From: an uncultured Acidaminococcus sp.
Lineage (GTDB): Bacteria > Bacillota > Negativicutes > Acidaminococcales > Acidaminococcaceae
Reading direction: 5' to 3'
Assembly (NCBI GenBank): GCA_900538365.1
Contig: UPXT01000023.1
Location: forward strand, 1 to 27,688
DNA: 27,688 nucleotides
The position numbers were made by a program, and so were the translations under genes. Positions 1 to 7,487 of this stretch are shown here, in pieces. A model generated the notes under the pieces. The model had not been told where the DNA came from. It saw nothing but the letters and a program-made list of their open reading frames with translations, and did no database searches. Numbering within the stretch: position 1 is the stretch's first letter; each line of letters starts with the position of its first letter.

Positions 1-148
1 CCTTTTTCAATATTTATTTGTCCATGACCCCACAAATTTCCGTGAAGAACCAATTATTTTGGTTTCTATTAGCTGCAACTTGTACAAGCCTTACAGCAAG
101 TAGTGACAAGTTTGTCCTCATGCGTATCCATGAATAAGATCATACTTG

Positions 149-180
149 GGGTAAGGGGGCGCCTTCTTTACCCTATTTTT
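149..180 (+). terminator. Probable rho-independent terminator (plus strand)
   Basis: GGGTAAGGGG (149-158) can pair with TTCTTTACCC (164-173), with a few G-T pairs and a 5-base loop, and is followed by TATTTTT. It would end transcription from a gene lying left of the window. The G-T pairs make it weaker than the other terminators in this window. Confidence 0.45.
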
Positions 181-204
181 ATATCTCGAACAGAAAAAAG
201 ACGC

Positions 205-251
205 AAAAAAGAGGCTGCAAAGAAATGATGGACTCATTTTCTTGTAGCCTC
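205..251 (-). terminator. Terminator of the serine hydrolase gene
   Basis: Bases 211-228 and 234-251 form an 18-bp stem with two mismatches and a 5-base loop. Read on the minus strand, the stem is followed by TTTTTT (205-210). It lies about 95 bases after the stop codon of the minus-strand serine hydrolase gene. Confidence 0.75.
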
Positions 252-345
252 CGCTGCACTCAAACCCACCTAAAAAATAGGAAATCTAACAGCCGCGATT
301 AAGTGGAAAGGAGTGACCACGTCAGAGGATGATTTGCCGCCTTTA

Positions 346-1866
346 TTATTGTCCAAAGTAGAGGTGGCGGCAGATGGCATCCATGATTTTTTCTTCCCAG
401 ATGTAGTTGCCGCTGTAAATCCCGGCACTTCGCGGGTCTTCATCTTCTGCAATGGCTTCGCCGTTCATGATGTAGAGGAAACCGTTTTGGGTTCCCGGTA
501 CGACAAAGACGCCGGCAAGAAGGCCATAGGCCTCCCCTGTATGGCCCCACAGGTCAAGGACGTGGTCTTTGACGACGCGGCTTGTTCCCGTCCCTTTGAT
601 GGGGTAAAGGGCAAGACCATAGCCTTCGATGGAACCGTTATAGGTATCACCATTTTTATGGGCCGCGGTATAGGACCATTGAGGGGTCATCATTTCCCGG
701 ACAAGGGCGGAAGAAAGGACGCGTTTGCCATTGAAGGTTCCCTTATTGATGAGAAGACGCAGGACATGGGAAAGTTCTTCGTAGGAAATGCGGAGCCCGC
801 CTTGGGGAGCAAAGATGGTTCCGTTGGTTCCGACTTTGTAGCCTGAAAGGCTGTAGCCGCTTGGCGCAAGGGAAGGGCTGGGCTGACGGCCTCTAAAATC
901 ATCAACTTGGGGAATCCAAGGACCAAATTCGTTCCAGTTGCTGCCCCTGTTTTTCCGATAGACGGTTCCTAATTCCTTGAAAGCTGTTGGTGAAAGCGTG
1001 GCAGGAAAGAAACTGGCTTCTGTTTCAAGGTCCGTGAGGATATGGCGCTTCATGTATCGGTCGAAGCGTTCTCCCGTTACTTTTTCGATGATGGTCCCAA
1101 GGACACCATAGTTGATGTTGGCATAGGTGAAATATTTCCCGGGCTGCTGCCATTTTGACGCAAAGTGGGAGGGATGGTAGTAGCTCGTGCCCGGTTTGAA
1201 ATAATCCCGAATGGGAACTGATGGCGGCAGGCTATAGCTCCTTCCGTCACGCAGGCTCGAAGTGTGGGAAAGAAGCATACGCACCGTTATGGGGACCGTG
1301 GGCGCATTAGGGTTGCGCAGACTGTAGCCTAGATAGTGACTGACATCTTCGTCAAGCTGGATCTTTCCTTCCTGGACAAGCTGCATGACGGCAAGGCCTG
1401 TCACGGTCTTTGATACGGAGGCAACGCGGAAGCGTGTGTTTCTTGTTACTGGTTCATCCTTGCCTCCGGAACTTGCTCCAATATGGCGGCGTCCGGCAAA
1501 GTGGGAGTAGATCTCACGGCCGTCCTTGAAGACGATGACGCCAAGGCCGGGGACTTTTGTTCCCGAATTTCCAATCATGTCGTCAAGGTCCTTGGTCAGG
1601 GCCGCTTTTGATTGGGCTGAGGGCATTCCTTTTTTGAGCCCGGCCGGTGCTTTTTGTCTGGCAGTCCGGTAGATAGCCGCTTTCTTTGCCGTTTTTTTTG
1701 GTGCTGCCGCGGCCTGCACTGAGCCCAAGGGATAGAAGGATAGGCTGATAAGGCCTAAAAGGCCTAGAACGAAGATTTTTTTGGGATACCATTGCTTCTT
1801 CAATGAAAAACGGGCGCCTTGCTGGAAAAGGGCCCGGACACCACCTTTCTTTTTTGCGGGAATCAT
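346..1866 (-). CDS. Secreted beta-lactamase-fold serine hydrolase (class C / PBP4* type)
   Basis: This is a 506-residue protein of the beta-lactamase/D-alanyl-D-alanine carboxypeptidase superfamily (class C-like, AmpC/EstB/PBP4* group). The three active-site motifs are visible: SVSK at 150-153 (nucleophile Ser150), YAN at 248-250 and HTG at 442-444, which takes the place of KTG. A hydrophobic segment at about 30-50 after a very basic start, ending near VQAAAA, suggests a Sec signal or membrane anchor. The N-region before it (about 30 residues) is unusually long. An Ala/Lys-rich linker (about 52-90) precedes the catalytic domain. The enzyme probably works in the periplasm or envelope on peptidoglycan peptides, D-amino-acid peptides or esters; the substrate cannot be told from sequence. 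The ribosome site before the ATG is weak, so the start is less certain than the rest. It is divergent from the epimerase/DUF819/serine hydrolase genes, which may share its wall-peptide theme. Confidence 0.85.
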   Translation of the reverse strand: MIPAKKKGGVRALFQQGARFSLKKQWYPKKIFVLGLLGLISLSFYPLGSVQAAAAPKKTAKKAAIYRTARQKAPAGLKKGMPSAQSKAALTKDLDDMIGNSGTKVPGLGVIVFKDGREIYSHFAGRRHIGASSGGKDEPVTRNTRFRVASVSKTVTGLAVMQLVQEGKIQLDEDVSHYLGYSLRNPNAPTVPITVRMLLSHTSSLRDGRSYSLPPSVPIRDYFKPGTSYYHPSHFASKWQQPGKYFTYANINYGVLGTIIEKVTGERFDRYMKRHILTDLETEASFFPATLSPTAFKELGTVYRKNRGSNWNEFGPWIPQVDDFRGRQPSPSLAPSGYSLSGYKVGTNGTIFAPQGGLRISYEELSHVLRLLINKGTFNGKRVLSSALVREMMTPQWSYTAAHKNGDTYNGSIEGYGLALYPIKGTGTSRVVKDHVLDLWGHTGEAYGLLAGVFVVPGTQNGFLYIMNGEAIAEDEDPRSAGIYSGNYIWEEKIMDAICRHLYFGQ

Positions 1867-2085
1867 GCTTTTCTTTCATTATAGCGAAGTCGGACGGCAG
1901 GAACAAGGAAGGGGGAGGGGAAGTTCGCTTTTTTGACGCATATTTTTTATAAAAAAAGATACAAAAAATATGTATAAAATGATTGAAAAGGGCTGAACAA
2001 GAAGGATGAGGGAATTATTATTGACGGAATAAAAGGAAAGAATTATGCTTGGTTTATCAAAATAAAGTGGGAGGTGTGTATTTTT
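1867..2085. promoter_or_regulatory. Divergent intergenic region, AT-rich promoter zone
   Basis: This region lies between two divergent genes. Bases 1933-1985 are very AT-rich, with TTGACG at 1933-1938 and TATAAA-like boxes around 1948 and 1973 that could serve either direction. No single promoter has ideal 17-base spacing, so I do not assign one. The strong ribosome site GGGAGGTG at 2069-2076 selects the ATG at 2086 for the epimerase gene. Confidence 0.4.
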
Positions 2086-3180
2086 ATGAAGATAACCGCC
2101 ATCAAATTAGGCAGAATTTCTGTCCCGCTGCGCGTTCCCTTCAAAACGGCCCTGCGCCGCGTTGATTCCGTAGAAGATGTCATTGTCGAGGTGCATACGG
2201 ACACGGGGGAAATTGGCTATGGAGAAGCGCCTCCAACCGGTGCCATTACGGGGGATACGACAGGAGCCATCATTGGCGCCATTACCGATCACATCCGTAA
2301 GGCCCTTGTAGGACGTGATATCGATGATTTTGAGGACCTGACAAAAGCTTTGGATGGTGCCGTTGTCAAAAACAGCAGTGCCAAAGCGGCTGTCGATATG
2401 GCTCTGTGGGACCTGTACGGACAAAAATATCAGATTCCCGTCTATAAACTGCTCGGTGGGGCTCGGAACAAGATCATCACGGATATTACAATCAGCGTCA
2501 ATTCGCCGGAAGAGATGGCCCGTGATGCTGTAAATGCCATCAAGCGGGGCTATGATACCTTAAAGGTAAAGGTGGGGATCGATCCGACCCTTGATGTAGC
2601 CCGTCTCAAAGCCATTCGTGACGCTGTAGGAAGCGCGCCCCGCCTTCGCATTGATGCCAATCAGGCTTGGGGCCCAAAAGAAGCTGTCCGTCTCCTGAAT
2701 GAAATGCAGGAATCCGGTCTAGCCATTGAACTTGTGGAACAGCCGGTCAAGGCCCATGACCTAGAGGGACTGAAATATGTGACGGAACGCTCTTATGTGC
2801 CGGTCCTTGCTGACGAAAGCGTTTTCAGTGCTGAAGATGCCCTGAAAATCGTGGAAATGCGCGCGGCGGATCTCATCAATATCAAGCTCATGAAATGTGG
2901 AGGGTTGACGAATGCCCTCAAGATTGCTGCCTTGGCGGAGATCTCTGGCATAGAATGCATGATTGGCTGTATGTTGGAGGCCAAAGTGAGTGTCAACGCG
3001 GCTGTGCACCTAGCCTGTGCCAAAAAGGTCATTACCCGCGTTGACCTTGATGGGCCTGTCCTTTGCAGTGAAGATCCCATCGATGGCGGTGCCGTTTTCA
3101 ACGAAAAGGAAATTACTGTTTCTGACGCGCCGGGTCTTGGCATCAAGGGCATCCGCGGTTTGACTTATCTTGCTGTATAA
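2086..3180 (+). CDS. L-Ala-D/L-Glu (dipeptide) epimerase, enolase superfamily
   Basis: This 364-residue muconate-lactonizing-subgroup enolase superfamily enzyme is predicted to interconvert L-Ala-D-Glu and L-Ala-L-Glu, so that murein peptides can be degraded as ordinary dipeptides. Visible residues match the YkfB/AEE pattern closely: the KxK motif at K160/K162, metal ligands D190 (in RIDAN), E218 (in VEQP) and D243 (in LADES), and the opposite base K267 (in NIKLMKCGG). The D-x-D pair at 320/322 (VDLDGP) is the feature that binds the dipeptide amino group in this family, and R24 sits where AEE enzymes contact the Glu side chain. I chose ATG 2086 over the GTG at 2074 because the latter lies inside the ribosome site; spacing to 2086 is 9 bases. 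It is followed after 31 bases by the DUF819 membrane protein, probably in the same operon. Other dipeptide specificities in this family cannot be excluded. Confidence 0.9.
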   Translation: MKITAIKLGRISVPLRVPFKTALRRVDSVEDVIVEVHTDTGEIGYGEAPPTGAITGDTTGAIIGAITDHIRKALVGRDIDDFEDLTKALDGAVVKNSSAKAAVDMALWDLYGQKYQIPVYKLLGGARNKIITDITISVNSPEEMARDAVNAIKRGYDTLKVKVGIDPTLDVARLKAIRDAVGSAPRLRIDANQAWGPKEAVRLLNEMQESGLAIELVEQPVKAHDLEGLKYVTERSYVPVLADESVFSAEDALKIVEMRAADLINIKLMKCGGLTNALKIAALAEISGIECMIGCMLEAKVSVNAAVHLACAKKVITRVDLDGPVLCSEDPIDGGAVFNEKEITVSDAPGLGIKGIRGLTYLAV

Positions 3181-3211
3181 CGGCGCCTGGTTTTTTTGAA
3201 AGGAAGTGGAC

Positions 3212-4393
3212 ATGATGGTCATTGCGAACGGTTTTACGTATATTGCTTTTCTTATGTGTTTGGCAGGGATTCTTCTTGCCCTTGAAAAATACACAAAATG
3301 GAAGATTTTCAATGTCGTGCCGCCTCTTGTCTGGATCTATGTCCTCAATATGATTTTCTGCACCATGGGTCTCTACCATTCCAAAGAAGTTTCCGCTGCT
3401 TATAAAGCGCTCAAGAACAATCTCCTGTATGCTATGATCTTTGTCATGCTCCTGCGCTGCGATTTCCGGAAACTTGCCAAGTTAGGCGGGCGCATGGTGG
3501 CCATTTTCCTTGGCTGCTCCCTTACGCTTTTTGTTGGGTTTATTGTTGGGTACCCCATTTTCAAGGGCTACCTTGGCAGTGACACGTGGGGCGCTGTAGC
3601 TGCCCTGTATGCCTCCTGGGTTGGCGGCTCTGCCAATATGGCGGCCATGCAGGCTGCCCTTCCTGTTGATGCTGGCGCCTACAGCTGTGCACTCGCCCTT
3701 GATACGGTTTGTTATTCTGTTTGGATTGCCTTGCTTCTGCTCATGGTCCGCTATGCTTCCAAGTGGAACCGTGCTGTAAAGGCCGATACGTCAAAGCTTC
3801 AGGCTGTAGCCGATGCCGCTGCGGCGGAAGTGGCCAAGGAAAAGAAACAGGCTGGCGGGGCGGACTGGATCTTCCTCATCGGACTTTCCCTTGTTGTATC
3901 TGCCATTTCCCAGCAAGTGGGGGCTTCCCTCAACGGTGCCCTCAAGGCCGTTGGTCTTGCGATGTTCGATAAAGGTTCCATGACGACCCTTTTTGTAACG
4001 GTCCTGGGCCTTGTCTGCGCCATGACGCCTCTTGGCAAAGTGCCTGCTGTAGAGGAACTTTCAAGTGTTTATCTTTATGCGGTTGTTTCCCTTCTTGCTT
4101 CGACGGCTTCTGTAACGGATCTCCTGGCAGCTCCTATGTGGGTGGTCTATGGTTTTTTTATCCTCGCCGTTCATGTAGTCCTTATGTTCCTTTTGTCCAA
4201 ACTTTTTCATTGGGATCTGTGCATGGTCTCTACGGCATCCCTTGCTAATATTGGCGGGGCGGCTTCTGCCCCGATTGTAGCTTCTGCCTATGATGCCTCC
4301 TATGCAGGGATCGGGGTCCTTATGGGTGTCTTAGGGGCTGCTGTTGGAAATTTTGCCGGTATGATCTGCGGCGCTATCCTCAAAATGATGTAA
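3212..4393 (+). CDS. DUF819 family multi-pass membrane protein
   Basis: This roughly 393-residue integral membrane protein has about ten hydrophobic segments and a short Lys/Ala-rich cytosolic loop near the middle (about 190-220). The overall pattern fits the DUF819 (YjcL-like) family. The conserved-looking small-residue stretch ASWVGGSANMAA in the first half and SLANIGGAASAPIVASAYD in the second half suggest an internal repeat, each carrying a GG-S/A-rich re-entrant-like motif, as found in many secondary transporters. The function of the family is not something I can state as known. The position directly after a dipeptide epimerase suggests import or export of murein-derived peptides, but this is inference. 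An AGGA element seven bases upstream favours ATG 3212; the frame also opens at GTG 3206 and ATG 3215. Confidence 0.85.
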   Translation: MMVIANGFTYIAFLMCLAGILLALEKYTKWKIFNVVPPLVWIYVLNMIFCTMGLYHSKEVSAAYKALKNNLLYAMIFVMLLRCDFRKLAKLGGRMVAIFLGCSLTLFVGFIVGYPIFKGYLGSDTWGAVAALYASWVGGSANMAAMQAALPVDAGAYSCALALDTVCYSVWIALLLLMVRYASKWNRAVKADTSKLQAVADAAAAEVAKEKKQAGGADWIFLIGLSLVVSAISQQVGASLNGALKAVGLAMFDKGSMTTLFVTVLGLVCAMTPLGKVPAVEELSSVYLYAVVSLLASTASVTDLLAAPMWVVYGFFILAVHVVLMFLLSKLFHWDLCMVSTASLANIGGAASAPIVASAYDASYAGIGVLMGVLGAAVGNFAGMICGAILKMM

Positions 4394-4407
4394 CTCATTT
4401 CAAACGG

Positions 4408-4435
4408 GGCTGTCTTTTAGGCAGCCTTCTCTTTT
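4408..4435 (+). terminator. Weak terminator or attenuator after the DUF819 gene
   Basis: GGCTGTC (4408-4414) pairs with GGCAGCC (4420-4426), including one G-T pair, with a 5-base loop; TTCTCTTTTT follows. The next gene starts 18 bases later, so this may only partly reduce read-through into the serine hydrolase gene. Confidence 0.55.
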
Positions 4436-4453
4436 TATGAAAGGGGAGTTGTT

Positions 4454-5245
4454 GTGGAAACATGGGATGTATTGCAAAAGGATGTGGAGATGTACCTGGC
4501 AGGGCGTCCGGGCAAGACCGCTGTCAGCTGCTGGCTCCTTACGGAGGAGCAGGGTTTTTCCATCGGAGGAAAAAATGAATTGCCTTCGGCAAGTCTCATC
4601 AAGCTTCTTGTTCTTGCAGAACTTTGTGAAGAAGTCAGACGGGGCAGGGTGGACCTTAAGGAAGCAATTCCCATCTTAGGGCCAACCGTAACTGGCGGTG
4701 ATGGAATCATAAAGGAATTGAAAATTGGGCACACTTTTACGCTGGAGGAACTGGCTACGCTTATGATCATTGTCAGTGATAATGAAGCGGCCAATCAGCT
4801 GATAGAGAGGCTGGGCAGGAAGGCCATCAATGAAAGAGCAAAAAAGTTAGGCCTTACACAGACTCATTTGGGGCGCTTGATGATGGATGATGCAGCAGGA
4901 AACAAGGAACGGGACAATTGGACCAGCGCTGATGACATGGTCCATCTGCTGCGCGTGATCTGCGAGACTGCCAAAATGGGCAGTCCCCTTGGCCGCTGGA
5001 TGCTTTCCCTGCTTGCCCGTCAGCAGCAGGAGGGAGGCCTTACACGTAATCTTCCTGACTATGTGCAGGTCGCCCATAAATGTGGGAATCTTACAGGCGT
5101 GGAACATGATGCGGGTATCTTCCTGGGAAAACGGCCTTACCTATTGGCTGTCCTTACGACAGAACAGCCTGCGTCTTATGTGGGACGGGAAACCATCGGC
5201 ATGGTCAGTTTCCTTTGTGCTAAGGCCTTTGGCTTGTTAGGATAG
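4454..5245 (+). CDS. Class-A beta-lactamase-like serine hydrolase without signal peptide
   Basis: This 263-residue protein has the class A beta-lactamase fold pattern (COG2367 type). SLIK at 47-50 gives the nucleophile Ser47 and SDN is at 108-110. The third motif, normally KTG, reads KCG (209-211). The omega-loop region aligns as LMMDDAAGNKERD and lacks the Glu166-Asn170 pair needed for deacylation in true beta-lactamases. The N-terminus begins directly with the folded domain and has no hydrophobic signal, so the protein is probably cytosolic, which is unusual for the fold. GTG 4454 is chosen because GGGGAG lies five bases upstream and no in-frame upstream start fits better. Together with the epimerase and DUF819 genes it may act as an amidase or peptidase on imported wall peptides. 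Antibiotic resistance is unlikely to be its role. Confidence 0.75.
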   Translation: METWDVLQKDVEMYLAGRPGKTAVSCWLLTEEQGFSIGGKNELPSASLIKLLVLAELCEEVRRGRVDLKEAIPILGPTVTGGDGIIKELKIGHTFTLEELATLMIIVSDNEAANQLIERLGRKAINERAKKLGLTQTHLGRLMMDDAAGNKERDNWTSADDMVHLLRVICETAKMGSPLGRWMLSLLARQQQEGGLTRNLPDYVQVAHKCGNLTGVEHDAGIFLGKRPYLLAVLTTEQPASYVGRETIGMVSFLCAKAFGLLG

Positions 5246-5560
5246 TCTAATCTAATAAAGTTCGGAAAAATAAGGGAAGATCACGAAAAAATAGAAGAAA
5301 AATAGATAAAAGTGGAGGGTGTCCAATATAAAATCGAACTTAATAATTACAAAAATGTAAAACGTTCGTAAAATCCACAAAAAAGACTAGGCAATCTTTT
5401 CCTCGTATGCTATAATAGGCCATGTAATTCAAGGGGAAAACAGATCCTCTCGGGTTGCTTTCTTGTTGAAGGGGATACATTGTGGGTGGATGGATGTCCA
5501 CGGTGCAGACCTAACGCGTAAGCAGATAGATAGGCGAGATAGGAAAGGGGTAATGAAACT
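5246..5560 (+). other. Upstream region and leader of the glutamine synthetase gene
   Basis: This is a 315-base gene-free stretch. Bases 5246-5387 are AT-rich and carry AAGTTCG (5258-5264), CGAAC (5335-5339) and GTTCG (5364-5368) half-sites around a TTAC-N6-GTAA dyad (5347-5360), a possible activator or repressor site. A promoter follows (5388-5416), then a leader of about 135-140 bases to the start codon. The leader contains a small hairpin, GTGGA/TCCAC (5486-5501), but I recognise no glutamine riboswitch, T-box or terminator in it. AAAGGGG at 5544-5550 is the ribosome site. Confidence 0.55.
5388..5416 (+). promoter_or_regulatory. Promoter of the glutamine synthetase gene
   Basis: TAGGCA (5388-5393), a 17-base spacer and TATAAT (5411-5416) preceded by TG (extended -10, TGCTATAAT). 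The -35 box is poor (4 of 6) and the -10 is perfect, a pattern often seen when an activator helps. Confidence 0.75.
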
Positions 5561-7459
5561 ATGTATCAGAAAGATCTTCTTTATGTGATCAAACCGAGCC
5601 AGCTCACACCGGATACGTTGAGAGCCATCCTGCTGCAGCATCCGGAAGTCCAGTTCGTTTCCTTCATGGGCATTGACTTTGCTGGCAACGATACGGATGA
5701 AAAAGTTCCTATCAGCGCTTTGCTCGATGATATGGACACCATGCTTTATGAACATACGGCCCAAACGGATGGTTCTTCCGTTGTCCTGCCTGGCGTGGCT
5801 TCCCTTGATGACGCTCGCGTTGACATGGTGGCCGATCTCAGCGTCAACTGGTTTGTTGACTATAATACGGAAAACTTTGATGCTGATAACGGGAAGATGA
5901 TTGGGACGCTCCGTATCCCTTGCTTCTTGAAGCACAACAACGAATTTGTTGACTCCCGGTATATCCTTAAGAGCACCCTTGATTATGTGGGCAAGGAGCT
6001 GCTTGGGGAAATGAAAAAGAAAGGCAGCGTCCCCGGCCTTGCCTGCGATCCCAAGGAGATTGAGGAAATCCTGTTCACCAGCGCGACGGAACTTGAGTTC
6101 TGGACCAAGACCCCTCGTGAAAATGTTTCGACAACGGACCTTTCCTCTTCCCAGGTCATGCAGGAACAGTATTGGCAGCGTACGCGCGGCAATGTTCGGA
6201 CTTCCTTGGAACAAGCCGTCCAGACTCTGAATCTTTATGGCCTTAATCCTGAAATGGGACATAAGGAAGTGGGCGGTGTCCGCGGTCAGCTCGATGAAAA
6301 TGGCAACATGACCCACGTCAATGAACAGCTGGAAATTGACTGGCGTTTTTCGAACCCGCTTCAGGCTGCAGATAATGAAATCCTGGTCCGCAGTGTTGTG
6401 AAGGAAGTCTTCCGCTCCAATGGACTTGAAGTTTCCTTCCAGGCAAAACCAATCTTTGGCGTGGCCGGCAGCGGTGAACATACCCACGTCGGGATTGCCG
6501 CCCGCCTGAAAGACGGTAAGATCATCAATCTCATGAGCCCTGCTGATATGAAGAAAGATTTTCTTTCTGCCGTAGGCTATGGCGTACTCATGGGTATTCT
6601 CAAGAACTATGAAGTCGTAAACCCCATCGTTTCGGCTACGACCGATGCCTTTAACCGCCTGAGACCTGGCTTTGAAGCCCCTATCTGTATCGTAACGAGT
6701 CTTGGCCGCAGCTATGATGTGCCGACCCGTAACCGGACCATTCTTGCTGGCCTCATCCGTGATGTTGAAAACCCGAAGGCAACGCGCATCGAAATGCGGG
6801 CCCCCAACCCCTTTACCAACACTTATATGGTCACGGCGGCTTTCTATCTGTCCGCCCTTGATGGGATTGTTGCCGCCCTGCGTTCGGGCAAGGACACGAA
6901 AGCCCTTGAAAAAGAAATCTCCAAGAAGCCGGGCGAAGAAGGATTCTACCTTGAAAAGGATCGGGCCTATCGTGCTGAAGACAATGTCTTTGAGGACTAT
7001 ACTGAAGACGAACGGAACAAGTACTTTGGCAAACCACCTGCAACGGTTTGGGAAAACATGAAAGCCTTTGATGCCTATCCGGAAAAGGTGGAAGTCCTGA
7101 CCCGCGGCAACACTTTGAAGAAGCTGTACCTTGAATCCTTTAAGGAAGGGGCCCTGATCCGCTGGCAGACGGAACTTCTTCAGCATCTTATCCCCAATGA
7201 CCGCAATAAGGTCAAGGCCATGAAACCCGTGAAGACTGCTTCGTCAACGGCTTGGGATGATGGGCTGTGGCAGCGTGTGGAAGACCTGCGTGTTGAAATT
7301 GCCAAGGATACGGACACGAATACCAGTCTTTTCAGTCAAATCAAAAAAGCGTTTACTGACGGAGATTTTGACAAAGCCTCCAATCTTCAAGTACAATTAA
7401 GTCGTAAGATGGAAGAATTGGAAGCGTTGTATACGGATTACCTGAACAACATGATCTGA
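5561..7459 (+). CDS. Long, divergent glutamine synthetase
   Basis: This 632-residue member of the glutamine synthetase superfamily is predicted to make glutamine from glutamate, ammonia and ATP in the cytosol. It is much longer than type I enzymes (about 450 residues). The N-terminal beta-grasp part (about 25-130) includes VQFVSFMGIDFAGNDTDEK. Catalytic-domain signatures are TSATELEFW (about 174-182, metal-binding Glu), GVAGSGEHTHVGIAA (about 298-312, in the place of the usual NGSGMHxH loop), and RIEMRAPNPFTNTY (about 409-422, in the place of the RxExRxPD/ANPY region). Residues after about 440 form an extra C-terminal part, Lys/Glu-rich and probably helical or coiled-coil near the end (SRKMEELEALYTDYL). 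It resembles the roughly 630-residue clostridial-type enzymes annotated as glutamine synthetase. The exact substrate is likely but not proven, as some superfamily members ligate other amines. It has its own promoter; the wall-protein gene follows after 28 bases. Confidence 0.85.
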   Translation: MYQKDLLYVIKPSQLTPDTLRAILLQHPEVQFVSFMGIDFAGNDTDEKVPISALLDDMDTMLYEHTAQTDGSSVVLPGVASLDDARVDMVADLSVNWFVDYNTENFDADNGKMIGTLRIPCFLKHNNEFVDSRYILKSTLDYVGKELLGEMKKKGSVPGLACDPKEIEEILFTSATELEFWTKTPRENVSTTDLSSSQVMQEQYWQRTRGNVRTSLEQAVQTLNLYGLNPEMGHKEVGGVRGQLDENGNMTHVNEQLEIDWRFSNPLQAADNEILVRSVVKEVFRSNGLEVSFQAKPIFGVAGSGEHTHVGIAARLKDGKIINLMSPADMKKDFLSAVGYGVLMGILKNYEVVNPIVSATTDAFNRLRPGFEAPICIVTSLGRSYDVPTRNRTILAGLIRDVENPKATRIEMRAPNPFTNTYMVTAAFYLSALDGIVAALRSGKDTKALEKEISKKPGEEGFYLEKDRAYRAEDNVFEDYTEDERNKYFGKPPATVWENMKAFDAYPEKVEVLTRGNTLKKLYLESFKEGALIRWQTELLQHLIPNDRNKVKAMKPVKTASSTAWDDGLWQRVEDLRVEIAKDTDTNTSLFSQIKKAFTDGDFDKASNLQVQLSRKMEELEALYTDYLNNMI

Positions 7460-7487
7460 TCCTTCCCGTAAGGGAGGTTGAGAAGCT

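Larger units (their letters stand above)
1..345. other. Non-coding stretch with two facing hairpins
   Basis: No convincing gene is seen here. The first 140 bases are AT-rich and carry no recognisable reading frame. The rest holds two hairpins listed separately: one with a T-run on the plus strand, one with a T-run on the minus strand. This is what would be expected if a plus-strand gene ends just left of the window and converges on the minus-strand serine hydrolase gene. Confidence 0.6.

Noticed and set aside
4454..5245. Functional beta-lactam resistance gene
   Set aside because: No signal peptide, no omega-loop Glu and a changed KTG motif argue against it.
5424..5560. Glutamine riboswitch or T-box in the glutamine synthetase leader
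   Set aside because: The conserved bases of the glnA RNA motif and the T-box sequence were not found, and there is no terminator alternative.
5490..5588. Short frame in the glutamine synthetase leader, considered as a leader peptide
   Set aside because: No ribosome site before its ATG and it runs into the real gene in another frame; no run of regulatory codons.
5429..7186. 585-codon open frame on the minus strand opposite glutamine synthetase
   Set aside because: It is in exact codon register with the real gene. Stops there would need TCA, TTA or CTA codons in the real gene, which this organism rarely uses, so the frame stays open by codon bias. The product has no family features and no ribosome site.
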